Positions 31,693 to 40,592 of a DNA stretch of 64,000 nucleotides are shown here, in pieces (position 1 is the stretch's first letter; each line of letters opens with the position of its first letter). The notes beneath the pieces were generated by a model. That model searched no databases and was not told where the DNA came from. It saw nothing but the letters and a program-made list of their open reading frames with translations. Source of the stretch: DASREM01 sp035652095 (GTDB lineage Bacteria > Acidobacteriota > Terriglobia > Terriglobales > Acidobacteriaceae); the NCBI GenBank assembly GCA_035652095.1, contig DASREM010000014.1, positions 183,474 to 247,473 of the forward strand, written 5' to 3'. The position numbers and the translations under genes are program-made.

Positions 31693-33336
31693 ATGAGACT
31701 CAGGATTTCGGTTCTGGTGTTTGGGCTCGCGTGCGGGTTCGCTCTGGCGCAGGAGCATGCGCAAATGCAATCGAAGCCCGTGACTCTAATGGCGGGCCTT
31801 GGCGATTTGCATCATCCCGTCTCTACGAAAAATCAGGAAGCACAGCAGTTCTTCGATCAGGGTCTACGGCTGATCTATGCGTTTAATCATGATGAGGCCG
31901 CGCGGTCGTTCCAACACGCGGCCGAACTCGATCCCAAGCTGGCGATGGCGTGGTGGGGAGTGGCCGAGGCGGTCGGCCCCAACTACAACGATCCTGCCAG
32001 CGACGACCGCTTCGCGCAAGCTCACGCCGCCATTCAGAAGGCGGTGGACCTTTCAGCGAGTGCCTCGCCTTCGGAGAAGGCGTACATCCAGGCCATGGCC
32101 TTGCGCTTCCCTGCCGATCCAAAGGCGGACCGCAGGAAGGCGGCGGAGTCGTATCACGATGCCATGCGGGAAGTTGCGAAGAAGTTTCCAGACGATCTGG
32201 ATGCGGCAACATTGTTCGCCGAGTCGGGCATGAACCTGCATCCCTGGGGGCTGTGGCATCCGGATGGAACTCCGGAAGCAGGGACCGAGGAGATTGTTGC
32301 CAGTCTGGAATCGGTGATCCGGCGCGATCCGAACCATATGGGGGCGATTCACTACTACATTCATGCCGTCGAAGCCTCGCGCTCGCCGGAGCGCGCGCTG
32401 GCCGGGGCCAACCGATTGGCGTCGCTGGCGCCGGCAGCCGGCCATATTGTGCACATGCCCGCGCATGTTTACATCCGGACCGGGGACTACGAATCGGCGG
32501 TGAAAACGAACCAGCGGGCCGCTGAAGCGGACCGCGCCTACATCGAGCAAAGCGGCGCGCAGGGCATTTACCCCATGATGTATTACAGCCACAACCTGCA
32601 CTTCATCGCGATGTGCGCCGCGATGAATGGCAACTACGAGGAAGCCAAGAAAAACGGCGATATGCTGGCAGCGCACGTCGGCCCGGCCGTCAGCATGATG
32701 CCCCCGCTCGAAGGCTTCATGACCATACCCATGGCGGTGAATGTTCGTTTTCACAAATGGAACACGATCCTGAATATGCCTAAACCGGATGCGGCCATGA
32801 AGACGACCACCGCATTCTGGCATTTCGCGCGCGGCATGGCGTTGGCGGGAACTGGCAAAGTCAACGAGGCCGAAGCTGAATACCAGATGGTCTCTGAAGC
32901 CGAGAAAGCAACTCCGCCAGACCTGGTGTTCGCGATGCCTGTCAATAACAAGGCCAAGGACATCATGCGGATTGCCGAGAATGTCCTGGGTGCGAAGATA
33001 GCGGCCGCAAAGCACGACACCAAGGGGGCCATCGCGATGCTAAAGACGGCGGTATCGGTACAGGACACGCTCAAGTACAACGAGCCACCCGACTGGTTCT
33101 TCCCGGTGCGCGAATCGCTGGGCGCGATGTTGCTGATGAATGGCGATGCCAGCGCGGCCGAGCAGGTGTTTCGTGACGATCTGGAGCGCAACCTGCGCAA
33201 CCCGCGCTCACTGTTCGGGCTGCAGCAGGCATTGAAAGCGCAGGGGAAAGACTATGACGCAGGCTTCGTCGAGAAGCAGTTTCAGAGTTCGTGGAAGGGC
33301 GGCGAGGGTCAGCTGAAGATGGAAGACTTAGTGTGA
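31693..33336 (+). CDS. secreted TPR protein
   Basis: A 547-residue exported protein. The signal peptide (RLRISVLVFGLACGFALAQ) is followed by TPR-like helical repeats along the whole length: FFDQGLRLIYAFNHDEAARS, FQHAAELDPKLAMAWWGVAE, and further pairs to the C-terminus. HMPAHVYIRTGDY and GAIHYYIHAVEAS are His-rich segments that recur in a family of periplasmic TPR proteins. No enzymatic role can be shown. GGGGAG lies 5 nt before the ATG. A perfect 14-bp palindrome follows the stop. Confidence 0.8.
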   Translation: MRLRISVLVFGLACGFALAQEHAQMQSKPVTLMAGLGDLHHPVSTKNQEAQQFFDQGLRLIYAFNHDEAARSFQHAAELDPKLAMAWWGVAEAVGPNYNDPASDDRFAQAHAAIQKAVDLSASASPSEKAYIQAMALRFPADPKADRRKAAESYHDAMREVAKKFPDDLDAATLFAESGMNLHPWGLWHPDGTPEAGTEEIVASLESVIRRDPNHMGAIHYYIHAVEASRSPERALAGANRLASLAPAAGHIVHMPAHVYIRTGDYESAVKTNQRAAEADRAYIEQSGAQGIYPMMYYSHNLHFIAMCAAMNGNYEEAKKNGDMLAAHVGPAVSMMPPLEGFMTIPMAVNVRFHKWNTILNMPKPDAAMKTTTAFWHFARGMALAGTGKVNEAEAEYQMVSEAEKATPPDLVFAMPVNNKAKDIMRIAENVLGAKIAAAKHDTKGAIAMLKTAVSVQDTLKYNEPPDWFFPVRESLGAMLLMNGDASAAEQVFRDDLERNLRNPRSLFGLQQALKAQGKDYDAGFVEKQFQSSWKGGEGQLKMEDLV

Positions 33337-33343
33337 GGTTGTG

Positions 33344-33374
33344 GGTAGAGACGCAGCTGAGCTGCGTCTCTACC
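33344..33374. terminator. perfect palindrome between convergent genes
   Basis: GGTAGAGACGCAGC (33344-33357), TGA loop, GCTGCGTCTCTACC (33361-33374): a 14-bp perfect stem in the 45-nt gap between two genes that end toward each other. There is no T-tract on either side, so termination, if any, is not of the classical type. The motif GTAGAGACGC...GCGTCTCTAC resembles dispersed palindromes known from cyanobacterial genomes. Confidence 0.75.
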
Positions 33375-33381
33375 GCAAGGG

Positions 33382-34002
33382 TCAGGCGGCAGCGGTGCCT
33401 TCCATCGTGGTAACGACGTGCATTTGGGGATCCTGCCCGTAGGCCATGGTGGTTCCCTGTTGCGCACCAGAGGTGATGTAAATGCTGGCACCCACATTCA
33501 AGGTGTAGTCGGCGGGATTCCCGTGGATCATGCCGATGCAATAGGTCCAGGCTCCGTCGGTTCCGGTGGCTCCGGGCCAATTGCTTCCAGGGCTATTGTC
33601 GAAGTCAATGACTGGCCGGGGTTGCGATCCAGCCATGAAGGGCGCAGATTGCGCGGTGCTCGCCGGCGCGGGAGTGCTGTTCCCGCGACCAATGACTGCG
33701 GTCGCGCGCAGGTTGCACGAGGGGTTCGAGCCCGCTGGAAAGAACCTGAGGATCACGTAATCTCCCGCCTTGAAGTTCATACCAATATTTCCCTGCAAGT
33801 AGTTCCACTGCGAAGCTGTAAGTGCGCCGAGCGCTGCCAGGCCATCGGTGACTCCGGGCGGGAGCTGGTTCGGTACGTTGTACATCAACCACGCGGAAGA
33901 CTGATTCAGCCCAGTCTGCGATCCCTGGTAAGGCTCAAATTCCCCGCCTGCCCCGTAAGCATCAGAAGTTGAAAATCCCAAGTTGTAAAGATAGACGGAC
34001 AT
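33382..34002 (-). CDS. hypothetical protein, no family recognised
   Basis: A 206-residue protein without signal peptide or membrane segment. It starts SVYLYNLGFSTSDAYGAGGE and is rich in Gly, Ala, Thr, Asn and aromatics. It has a Pro/Ala/Ser-rich stretch in the middle and beta-rich flanks (GDYVILRFFPAG, TLNVGASIYITSGAQ). GGAG lies about 7 nt before the ATG, and a plausible sigma70 promoter lies 42-70 nt upstream. Its composition suggests an all-beta fold, perhaps related to inclusion-body or AidA-type proteins, but this is a guess. Confidence 0.6.
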   Translation of the reverse strand: MSVYLYNLGFSTSDAYGAGGEFEPYQGSQTGLNQSSAWLMYNVPNQLPPGVTDGLAALGALTASQWNYLQGNIGMNFKAGDYVILRFFPAGSNPSCNLRATAVIGRGNSTPAPASTAQSAPFMAGSQPRPVIDFDNSPGSNWPGATGTDGAWTYCIGMIHGNPADYTLNVGASIYITSGAQQGTTMAYGQDPQMHVVTTMEGTAAA

Positions 34003-34043
34003 GTGTGTTCTCCTTTTTAGACACATCAGTCGATGGGACTCGG

Positions 34044-34072
34044 ACAGTATGCCCGGGAGGGGGAAAAGTCAA
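34044..34072 (-). promoter_or_regulatory. sigma70-like promoter of the 33382-34002 gene
   Basis: On the minus strand TTGACT (34072-34067), a 17-nt spacer and TACTGT (34049-34044). The -35 box is 5 of 6 and the -10 box 3 of 6 to consensus. The leader would be about 35 nt. Confidence 0.4.
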
Positions 34073-34146
34073 GACGATCGGGATGGGGTCAGTCTACTTG
34101 CTGTTCTGGCATTGTCGCGACCCTGGCAAGCAATCTCCCGCGTACT

Positions 34147-34161
34147 ACCCGCTTAGCGGGT
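34147..34161. repeat. hairpin ACCCGC-TTA-GCGGGT 3' of the kinase gene
   Basis: A perfect 6-bp stem with 3-nt loop, about 25 nt past the stop codon of the minus-strand kinase gene. No T-tract follows, so it is only a possible terminator. Confidence 0.4.
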
Positions 34162-34183
34162 GCAAGGCGAGAACCGGACGTCG

Positions 34184-36418
34184 TCAGTGCTGGTTCGGGG
34201 CCGCACTTAGTATGTTGAGGTGATATCGCGGATCGGCGCGCAAGGCTACAAACTCAGGTTCAGTCTTGATATCTTCCAGGGTCTTTCCAGCCTTCACTGC
34301 GTCGGCAAGCCTGCTTAAAGACGCATTACGGTTTCCGCATATTTCGTAAACGATGGCCAGGCTGTAGAGGACATTAGGATCTCGAGAGCGACTCTGCTCC
34401 ACCGGGTGCAGTTCAGCCAAAGCGGCTGTTTTGTCGCCGCTCTTTGCGAGATACATGGCAAGGTCAGCCTTCAGATCAATCTGATCCGGGTGCCTGGCAA
34501 TTTCTTCTTTCACCAGGCGAATAGCCTGCTGGTAAGCCTGTTTCGCCTTGTCAGGGCTGCCGGGAGTCCAACGATAGGCGTCGCCGAGGTTCGCCCAGTT
34601 GTCGAAATGATTGGCGCCTAGCTCGACGGTTTTTTCAAATGCAGGGACGGCCTCCTGGTAGTGTCCCTGGTAAAAGCGAAGGGTGCCGAGGTTGTTGTAG
34701 ATGTCGGCGGTCGGCTTGATAGTCAAAGCCTGCTGGAAGGCATCCGCGGCATCGTCGTCGCGACCCACCTCGTGGTAGACGGCACCGAGATTCTGAAGTA
34801 CGAGCAGGTTGTCAGGCTGTTGCTTGCGAACCTGTTCCCAATGAGCGATGGCGTCCTGGTGCTTGCCGGCATGATAGGCGTTGCCACCTAGCTGCAAGTG
34901 CAGACGCGCGTCGTCGGGATTGAGTTGCAGTCCGCGATTCAGTTCTGCGTTCGACTCAGCCGGCTTGCCGTTTTTGCCGTACAGAGAGCCCAGCCAGAGA
35001 TGCGGGGTCGAGCTTTTGGGATCGAGTTCGGCTGCGCGGCGGAATTCCTTTTCGGCGGTGGCCTTGTCGCCGGCCTGCATCCGGGCGACCCCGGCAGCAA
35101 CATGCGCGGCTGCGAGGTCATCGTTGAGGGCCGCCGCTTTGGCCGCATAGTCGGAAGTCAGCTTCACCCACTGCGGGTCTGGGTTTTGGAGCAGGTTCCT
35201 GAAGTAGTAGGCCTCGGCCAGCGCTGAAAAACTTGCCGCCGACTGCGGGTCTTTTTGCACGGCGCGCTCCAAAAGCTGTATGGCGTGATCCACTTTCCCA
35301 TTGCCACCGTAGTCGTCAAGGTCCTTGCGGGCAAGCTGATAAAGGTCGTAGGCGCTGGCATTCGCGGGAATGTCATTGACCTGTGCCGAGGTCGGAGGAG
35401 TGGAAGCCGATCTTTTCAGCCAATGACGAAGGCCGTATCCCCCGGCGATTGTGACGATGAGAAGCGCGATTGCGGGCCACAGGTACTTCTTCTTACTCGT
35501 GCGCGAGGGTGATGGCTTGATTGCCGGCGACCAGCTTCGTTCCCAGGTGCGCGATCCATCCATCGAGACCCTGGCGCACCGGCGCAATTCGCCGAGAACT
35601 TCGCCCATGGTCTGCACGCGCTTATCGGGTTCTTTCTCCAACATTCGCCCGATCAGAGCCACCAGTTCGGGAGGAACTTCGGCGCGCAGTTCGGAGAGAT
35701 CTCGCGGAGGGCTGAAGTGCAGGCTGTGCAGCACTTGCATGGAATTGGTGCCGACGAAAGGCAGCTTGCCGGTCAGCATTTCGAACATCACGGTGGCGAA
35801 GGAGAAGATGTCGGAGCGGGCATCCACAGCATCGCCGCGCGCCTGCTCGGGCGACATGTAGTACATGGTGCCGGTCACCATGCCGGGCTGGGTGAGCGTG
35901 AATTCCCGCGTCTTTTGCACGTCGGGAACTTCGGGGTCGTCGGCCTCGCGGACCAGCTTGGCCAAGCCAAAATCAAGCAGCTTCACCAGTCCATCCTCGG
36001 TGACCATGATATTGCCCGGCTTCAAGTCGCGGTGGACCACTCCGCTGGCATGAGCCTTGGTCAGGGCGTCGGCGATCTGCAACGAGTATTGCAGCACCTC
36101 CTCCACGCTAAGGGACCGGCTTTTTTCGATCGCCGCGAGGGTGGCGCCGCGAACGTACTCCATGGCGATGAAATCGGTGGCGCCTTCGTTACTGATTTCG
36201 TAAATGGTGACGATGTTGGGATGGTTGAGCGAAGAGGCAGCCATGGCCTCACGGCGGAACCGCAGCCGCGCGCGCTCGCTGCGGGGAAGATCGGTAGGGA
36301 GCACCTTGATGGCGACATCGCGATCGAGGTGCAGATCGTGGGCGCGGTAGACCACCCCCATACCACCTGCTCCCAGCGCCTCCACGACGGAGTAATGCGA
36401 GATGGTTTTGCCGATCAC
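34184..36418 (-). CDS. Ser/Thr protein kinase with C-terminal TPR domain
   Basis: A 744-residue membrane-anchored kinase of the PknB group. The kinase domain (about residues 9-275) has the glycine loop LGAGGMGVVYRA, Lys in VAIKVLP, HRDLKPGNIMV and DFGLAKLV, so it should be active. A short juxtamembrane region precedes a single helix near residue 312 (YLWPAIALLIVTIAGGYGL). About ten TPR units follow outside (for example KATAEKEFRRAAELDPKSS, ADAFQQALTIKPTADIYNNL). TPRs may sense or bind extracytoplasmic partners. The start is a GTG at 36418 without a strong Shine-Dalgarno. Acidobacteria have many such proteins. Confidence 0.93.
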   Translation of the reverse strand: MIGKTISHYSVVEALGAGGMGVVYRAHDLHLDRDVAIKVLPTDLPRSERARLRFRREAMAASSLNHPNIVTIYEISNEGATDFIAMEYVRGATLAAIEKSRSLSVEEVLQYSLQIADALTKAHASGVVHRDLKPGNIMVTEDGLVKLLDFGLAKLVREADDPEVPDVQKTREFTLTQPGMVTGTMYYMSPEQARGDAVDARSDIFSFATVMFEMLTGKLPFVGTNSMQVLHSLHFSPPRDLSELRAEVPPELVALIGRMLEKEPDKRVQTMGEVLGELRRCARVSMDGSRTWERSWSPAIKPSPSRTSKKKYLWPAIALLIVTIAGGYGLRHWLKRSASTPPTSAQVNDIPANASAYDLYQLARKDLDDYGGNGKVDHAIQLLERAVQKDPQSAASFSALAEAYYFRNLLQNPDPQWVKLTSDYAAKAAALNDDLAAAHVAAGVARMQAGDKATAEKEFRRAAELDPKSSTPHLWLGSLYGKNGKPAESNAELNRGLQLNPDDARLHLQLGGNAYHAGKHQDAIAHWEQVRKQQPDNLLVLQNLGAVYHEVGRDDDAADAFQQALTIKPTADIYNNLGTLRFYQGHYQEAVPAFEKTVELGANHFDNWANLGDAYRWTPGSPDKAKQAYQQAIRLVKEEIARHPDQIDLKADLAMYLAKSGDKTAALAELHPVEQSRSRDPNVLYSLAIVYEICGNRNASLSRLADAVKAGKTLEDIKTEPEFVALRADPRYHLNILSAAPNQH

Positions 36419-36580
36419 GAGTGTATCCAGATTTTAAGGGGGGAGAGCTGGCTTGGATTCTAAATCAATTGGCAGCGAAAACGGGAGGTGTCGAGTTGCA
36501 GTCGCGGAGAGGGGCTTTTCCAGCTCAAGAGCGTTGGTGGCGTCCGGGCCCGCTCAGCCGGCAAGATTCCGTAGCTAGGA

Positions 36581-37096
36581 TTACTTCGTGCTTTCGGATT
36601 TCTCTATTCGGTAAATGCAATGGGGCAAGCCACGGTATTCGCAGATCTTCCAGAGCGTCATACCGTTTTTCTCGGCGACGCGGCGGGACGGCAGGTTCTC
36701 AGGGCGGATGATCGAGATCAGCGTCTCGGCGCGCAGGTTTGCAAAACCATAGTCGCGGCAGGCGCGGGCTGCTTCCGCGGCGAGGCCTTGTCCCCAAAGA
36801 TCGCGGCGCACGTGATAACCGATTTCACGGTACCAAGCGCCTTGGACTTCCTGCATGGAGATACCGCAATCGCCGATCAACTCGCCGGAAGACTTCAGGA
36901 TCATGGCCCACAGACCGTGGCCGTCCTTTTCATAGCGGGCTCGGTTGCGGTCGATCCAGGCTACCACGCCGTCGTGATCGAGTGGAGCGGGGTAGTAGCG
37001 CATGGTTTCAGGATCGGACAGGATACGAGTAAGAGCGTCGGCGTCTCCAGGGACAAATTCGCGGAGGACCACGCGTTCGGTTTCGAGGATCGGCAT
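36581..37096 (-). CDS. RimJ/RimL-type GNAT acetyltransferase
   Basis: A 171-residue acetyltransferase. It starts ILETERVVLREFVPGDADAL, typical of the RimJ/RimL/Acetyltransf_3 group, and has IGYHVRRDLWGQGLAAEAAR for acetyl-CoA binding and NLPSRRVAEKNGMTL near the end. These enzymes acetylate protein N-termini or small amines; the target is not readable. The ATG at 37096 has no Shine-Dalgarno but TACACT lies 7 nt upstream. It is divergent from ligA. Confidence 0.88.
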   Translation of the reverse strand: MPILETERVVLREFVPGDADALTRILSDPETMRYYPAPLDHDGVVAWIDRNRARYEKDGHGLWAMILKSSGELIGDCGISMQEVQGAWYREIGYHVRRDLWGQGLAAEAARACRDYGFANLRAETLISIIRPENLPSRRVAEKNGMTLWKICEYRGLPHCIYRIEKSESTK

Positions 37097-37103
37097 TGAG
37101 CTG

Positions 37104-37109
37104 AGTGTA
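37104..37109 (-). promoter_or_regulatory. -10-like box TACACT 7 nt before the GNAT ATG
   Basis: On the minus strand TACACT ends 7 nt before the start codon at 37096. With no Shine-Dalgarno, a leaderless transcript is plausible. Confidence 0.35.
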
Positions 37110-37132
37110 GCGCTTTCGCGCTGCGCTCGAAT

Positions 37133-37153
37133 GGGCAGCTGGGGCGGCTGCCC
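37133..37153. repeat. REP-like hairpin between the GNAT gene and ligA
   Basis: GGGCAGCT-GGGGC-GGCTGCCC with CCTACGCG after it. It is a relative of the second hairpin in the 46-nt element at 19234 and 47814. As at 19234, a CGATACAAT follows about 20 nt downstream. Confidence 0.78.
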
Positions 37154-37173
37154 CTACGCGCGGGCCTCTTCGA

Positions 37174-37179
37174 TACAAT
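37174..37179 (+). promoter_or_regulatory. -10-like box TACAAT 9 nt before ligA ATG
   Basis: TACAAT (5 of 6) ends 9 nt before the ligA start codon and no Shine-Dalgarno is present between them. The same CGATACAAT lies downstream of the REP-like element before queD (19295-19302). Confidence 0.42.
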
Positions 37180-37188
37180 CTTCCTGCA

Positions 37189-39204
37189 ATGGCTGGAAAA
37201 GACCTTACGAAAAGCATTGAAGCGCTGCGGGAAAAGATTCGCTTCCATGAGTACCGCTATTACGTGCTGGACGATCCGGAGATTTCCGACGCCGAGTTCG
37301 ACCGGCTGATGAATGAACTCAAGAAGATGGAAGCGGAGCATCCGGAACTGGTGACTCCCGATTCTCCAACCCAGCGCGTGGGAGGCAAGCCCCGCGAGGG
37401 GTTCCTCAAGGCACGGCATTCGTCGCCGATGCTCTCGCTCGACAATACCTATAACCAGGAGGACCTAAAAAATTGGGAGCGGCGTGTCCATGAACTAAGC
37501 GGACGCAAAGACATCGAGTATGTGTGCGAATTGAAACTCGACGGCATGTCACTCGCCCTGGTTTACGAAAACGGGCAGCTCGCGCGCGGGGTCACGCGCG
37601 GTGACGGAAGCGTTGGGGAAGATGTCACGCTGAATGTGCGGACGGTGCGTTCGATCCCGCTATCGATTTCGAAGGAGAGTCTGAAAAAGGCAGGGCTGCC
37701 GCCGAACTTTGAAGTACGGGGCGAAATGCTGATGCCGCTGGCCGCGTTCAAGAGGATGAACGAAGAGCGCGAAGAGCATGGGCTTTCGCAGTTCGCCAAT
37801 CCCCGCAATGCCACCGCGGGAACGGTGCGGCAACTCGAGCCCAGCATCACGGCCCAGCGCCGGCTGGATTACTTTACCTACATCCTGCTCGAGAATGGCC
37901 GCACCTATTTCGATCGCCACTCGAAGAGCTTGGAGGCGCTCAGTGCGGCGGGGTTCAAAGTGAATTCTCACCACCGCGTTGCTCATAATTTCGAGGACGT
38001 GTGGAGCTTCATCGAGGAATGGGAAGGCAAGCGGGACAGTTTGCCGTACGAGATAGACGGCATCGTCGTGAAAGTGGACCGGACCTCGCTGCAGCAGGAG
38101 CTCGGATTTACCGGGAAGGCTCCACGCTGGGCGATTGCCTACAAATACGCGGCGCGCGCCGGCATCACGCATGTGGATGACATCCTGGTGCAGGTGGGGC
38201 GCACGGGAAAACTGACGCCGGTAGCGGCTTTGAAGCCGGTGCCCATCGGAGGCACGACCGTAAGCCGCGCCACCCTCCACAACATGGACGAGATCGAACG
38301 ACTGGGAATCAAGATCGGGGATTGGGTGGAGGTGGAGCGCGGCGGCGACGTGATTCCCAAGGTCACGCGAGTGGTGGACGATAAGGAGCACCCGCGCGGC
38401 CACAAGCTCTTTCGCATGCCGGAAAAGTGCCCGATATGCGGAACCGAGGTAGTCAGAACGGAGGGCGAGGTTGACTACCGCTGTGTGAACGCAAATTGCC
38501 CGGCGAAGTTACAGGGCACGATCCTGCATTTTGCTTCGCGCGGAGTGATGAATATCGAAGGCATGGGCGACGCGCTGGTCAACCAACTCACCGAGCGTGG
38601 CCTGGTGAAAAATGTCGGCGATATCTACCGGCTGACGAAGGCGGACTTGCTGAGCCTGGAGCGGATGGGCGACAAGTCCGCCCAGAACGTTCTCAACGAA
38701 ATTGAAGCCTCAAAAAAGCTGCCCCTGGAGCGAGTGATCTTCGGATTGGGAATCCGCTTTGTGGGCGAGCGCACGGCGCAGTTTCTCGCAGAACACTTCG
38801 GCTCGCTGGACGCGGTGATGAACGCGAGCGAAGAGCAGTTGCAGGAAGTGGACGAAGTGGGCCCGCGGATCGCGAAGAGCATCGCCGAATTTTTTGCCAA
38901 TCCGAAGAACCGGGAACTGGTGGAGCAATTGCGCAAAGCGGGCCTGGCTTTCTCGGGCAAGAAGAAAGAGCGAGGAACCAAGCTTGCCGGGAAAACCTTT
39001 GTGCTCACCGGCACGCTGTCACGCTACACCCGCGACCAGGCGAAGAACATGATCGAAGGCGCCGGGGGACGCGTTTCAGGGTCCGTGAGCAAGAAAACGG
39101 ATTATGTCGTTGCGGGCAGCGATGCCGGATCGAAGTTGGACAAGGCCAAAGAACTCGGCGTGCGCGTCGTGGATGAAGACCAGATGGAAGAACTGCTCCG
39201 GTGA
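37189..39204 (+). CDS. ligA: NAD-dependent DNA ligase LigA
   Basis: Seals nicks in DNA using NAD. The 671-residue protein has all domains of the family. Domain Ia has YRYYVLDDPEISDAEFDRLM. The adenylation domain has CELKLDGMSLAL with the adenylated Lys of KxDG, and EIDGIVVKVD. An OB fold is followed by a zinc finger (CPICGTEV then CVNANCPAKL). Helix-hairpin-helix motifs follow, and a C-terminal BRCT domain (about residues 590-671: LAGKTFVLTGTLSRYTRDQAK). It is essential for replication and repair. Confidence 0.98.
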   Translation: MAGKDLTKSIEALREKIRFHEYRYYVLDDPEISDAEFDRLMNELKKMEAEHPELVTPDSPTQRVGGKPREGFLKARHSSPMLSLDNTYNQEDLKNWERRVHELSGRKDIEYVCELKLDGMSLALVYENGQLARGVTRGDGSVGEDVTLNVRTVRSIPLSISKESLKKAGLPPNFEVRGEMLMPLAAFKRMNEEREEHGLSQFANPRNATAGTVRQLEPSITAQRRLDYFTYILLENGRTYFDRHSKSLEALSAAGFKVNSHHRVAHNFEDVWSFIEEWEGKRDSLPYEIDGIVVKVDRTSLQQELGFTGKAPRWAIAYKYAARAGITHVDDILVQVGRTGKLTPVAALKPVPIGGTTVSRATLHNMDEIERLGIKIGDWVEVERGGDVIPKVTRVVDDKEHPRGHKLFRMPEKCPICGTEVVRTEGEVDYRCVNANCPAKLQGTILHFASRGVMNIEGMGDALVNQLTERGLVKNVGDIYRLTKADLLSLERMGDKSAQNVLNEIEASKKLPLERVIFGLGIRFVGERTAQFLAEHFGSLDAVMNASEEQLQEVDEVGPRIAKSIAEFFANPKNRELVEQLRKAGLAFSGKKKERGTKLAGKTFVLTGTLSRYTRDQAKNMIEGAGGRVSGSVSKKTDYVVAGSDAGSKLDKAKELGVRVVDEDQMEELLR

Positions 39205-39479
39205 ACGCGCGCACTGGCGTCCTATACGCAGGCATTGTGGCGCTCGACGCGTGAGGTCCGCGTGCATCTTCTCAACACCTCCTTCTCCTAACTTGCAGAT
39301 AAGAACTTCTTTGTGCAAATCGTATCTGGCAGAAGCGACAATCTGTTGACATCTCTTTGACAACTGCCGGAGCCACTTCTCCTAACCTTCGTGAGCTTGG
39401 CTTGGAGTACTTCCGTCTGGCTCAGGTCAACACCGCTTCGTAGATACCAAACCGATCAAAGCAAACCTAAGGAGGAAGC
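39205..39479 (+). other. intergenic region before the TIGR03118-like gene
   Basis: No gene is visible. CTTCTCCTAACTT (39284-39296) recurs as CTTCTCCTAACCTT (39378-39391), about 95 nt apart. TTGACA occurs near 39345 but no convincing -10 box follows. The gene after it has an unusually strong Shine-Dalgarno, TAAGGAGG at 39468-39475. Confidence 0.4.
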
Positions 39480-40547
39480 ATGCGAGTCCTGCGACTCAAT
39501 GGAAAGAAGATGTTCGTTGCCGTGGCCCTGGTGATTTGTGCTTCCGTGTTGGCCAACGCGGCTGCGTACAAAGCAACATTTCTCACAGCAGACGTATCGG
39601 GGATTGCCCCTTTCACCGACTCGAAATTGATCAACCCGTGGGGCATTAGCTTCAGCTCAACCGGCCCGTTCTGGGTGTCGGACAACAACTCGGGATTTTC
39701 AACTTTGTATGATGGTACCGGGAAACCTCAAACCCTGATCGTCACGATTCCGGGACCGAATGGAGCACAGGGAACGCCCACCGGAACGGTGTTCAACAGC
39801 ACTGCAGGTTTTGTGGTGACCCAGAACGGAAAATCAGGACCTTCCGCGTTTCTCTTCAACAGCGAAGATGGAACGATCACGGGATGGTCGCCGACGGTGA
39901 ATGCCACCGCCGCTGTAATCGCCGTAGATAACTCGGCGTCCAATGCCGTTTACAAGGCGATGGAGCTTGCGCTGAACGGCTCGAGCACGCTGCTGTATGT
40001 TTGCAATTTCTTTTCCGCCAAAATCGAGGTATACGATTCCAGCTTCCATCTCACCACGCTGCCGGGTTCCTTCACCGATCCGCGGCTGCCTCCAGGATTT
40101 GCGCCGCACAATATCCGGCTGATTAACAACCAGCTCTACGTTGCCTATGCCAAGCAGAATGCGACTAAGACCGATGCCGTGTTCGGTCCTGGCCTCGGAT
40201 TCGTTGACATCTTCGATCTCAACGGGAACTTCATCAAGCGCTTTGCCAACAAAGGCAAGTTGAATGCCCCGTGGGGACTGGCGCTGGCGACGTCGAACTT
40301 CGGGACCTTCAGCAATAACATCCTGGTGGGCAATCTGGGCGATGGAAAAATCACCGCTTATGACGCCACCACGGGCGCGGTGAAGGGCCAGCTTTCTGAC
40401 TCCACCGGAAAGATCCTCCAGTTTCCGGGACTCTGGGGCCTGATGTTCGGCAACGGCGGGTCGGGCGGCAGCAAGGATGTACTTTACTTCACTTCCGGCC
40501 CGGGCAACTACGCCCACGGCCGCTTTGGCAGCATTGCATTCCAATAA
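39480..40547 (+). CDS. secreted TIGR03118-family protein, probable beta-propeller
   Basis: A 355-residue exported protein. A signal peptide (KMFVAVALVICASVLANAAA) precedes repeats with propeller-like strands. Segments such as KLINPWGISFSSTGPFWVSD, GTPTGTVFN and FLFNSEDGTITGW fit the TIGR03118 family of uncharacterised secreted proteins. The C-terminus LQFPGLWGLMFGNGG and GPGNYAHGRFG also fits. Its role is unknown. TAAGGAGG, 4 nt before the ATG, predicts strong translation. Confidence 0.85.
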   Translation: MRVLRLNGKKMFVAVALVICASVLANAAAYKATFLTADVSGIAPFTDSKLINPWGISFSSTGPFWVSDNNSGFSTLYDGTGKPQTLIVTIPGPNGAQGTPTGTVFNSTAGFVVTQNGKSGPSAFLFNSEDGTITGWSPTVNATAAVIAVDNSASNAVYKAMELALNGSSTLLYVCNFFSAKIEVYDSSFHLTTLPGSFTDPRLPPGFAPHNIRLINNQLYVAYAKQNATKTDAVFGPGLGFVDIFDLNGNFIKRFANKGKLNAPWGLALATSNFGTFSNNILVGNLGDGKITAYDATTGAVKGQLSDSTGKILQFPGLWGLMFGNGGSGGSKDVLYFTSGPGNYAHGRFGSIAFQ

Positions 40548-40570
40548 TCCAAAGCACTACTTCATCCTGG

Positions 40571-40592
40571 GCGGGCTCGATGGTGGGCCCGC
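40571..40592. terminator. GC hairpin between convergent genes
   Basis: GCGGGC (40571-40576) pairs with GCCCGC (40587-40592) across a 10-nt loop, in the 45-nt gap between two convergent genes. There is no T-tract, so its termination activity is uncertain. Confidence 0.35.
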
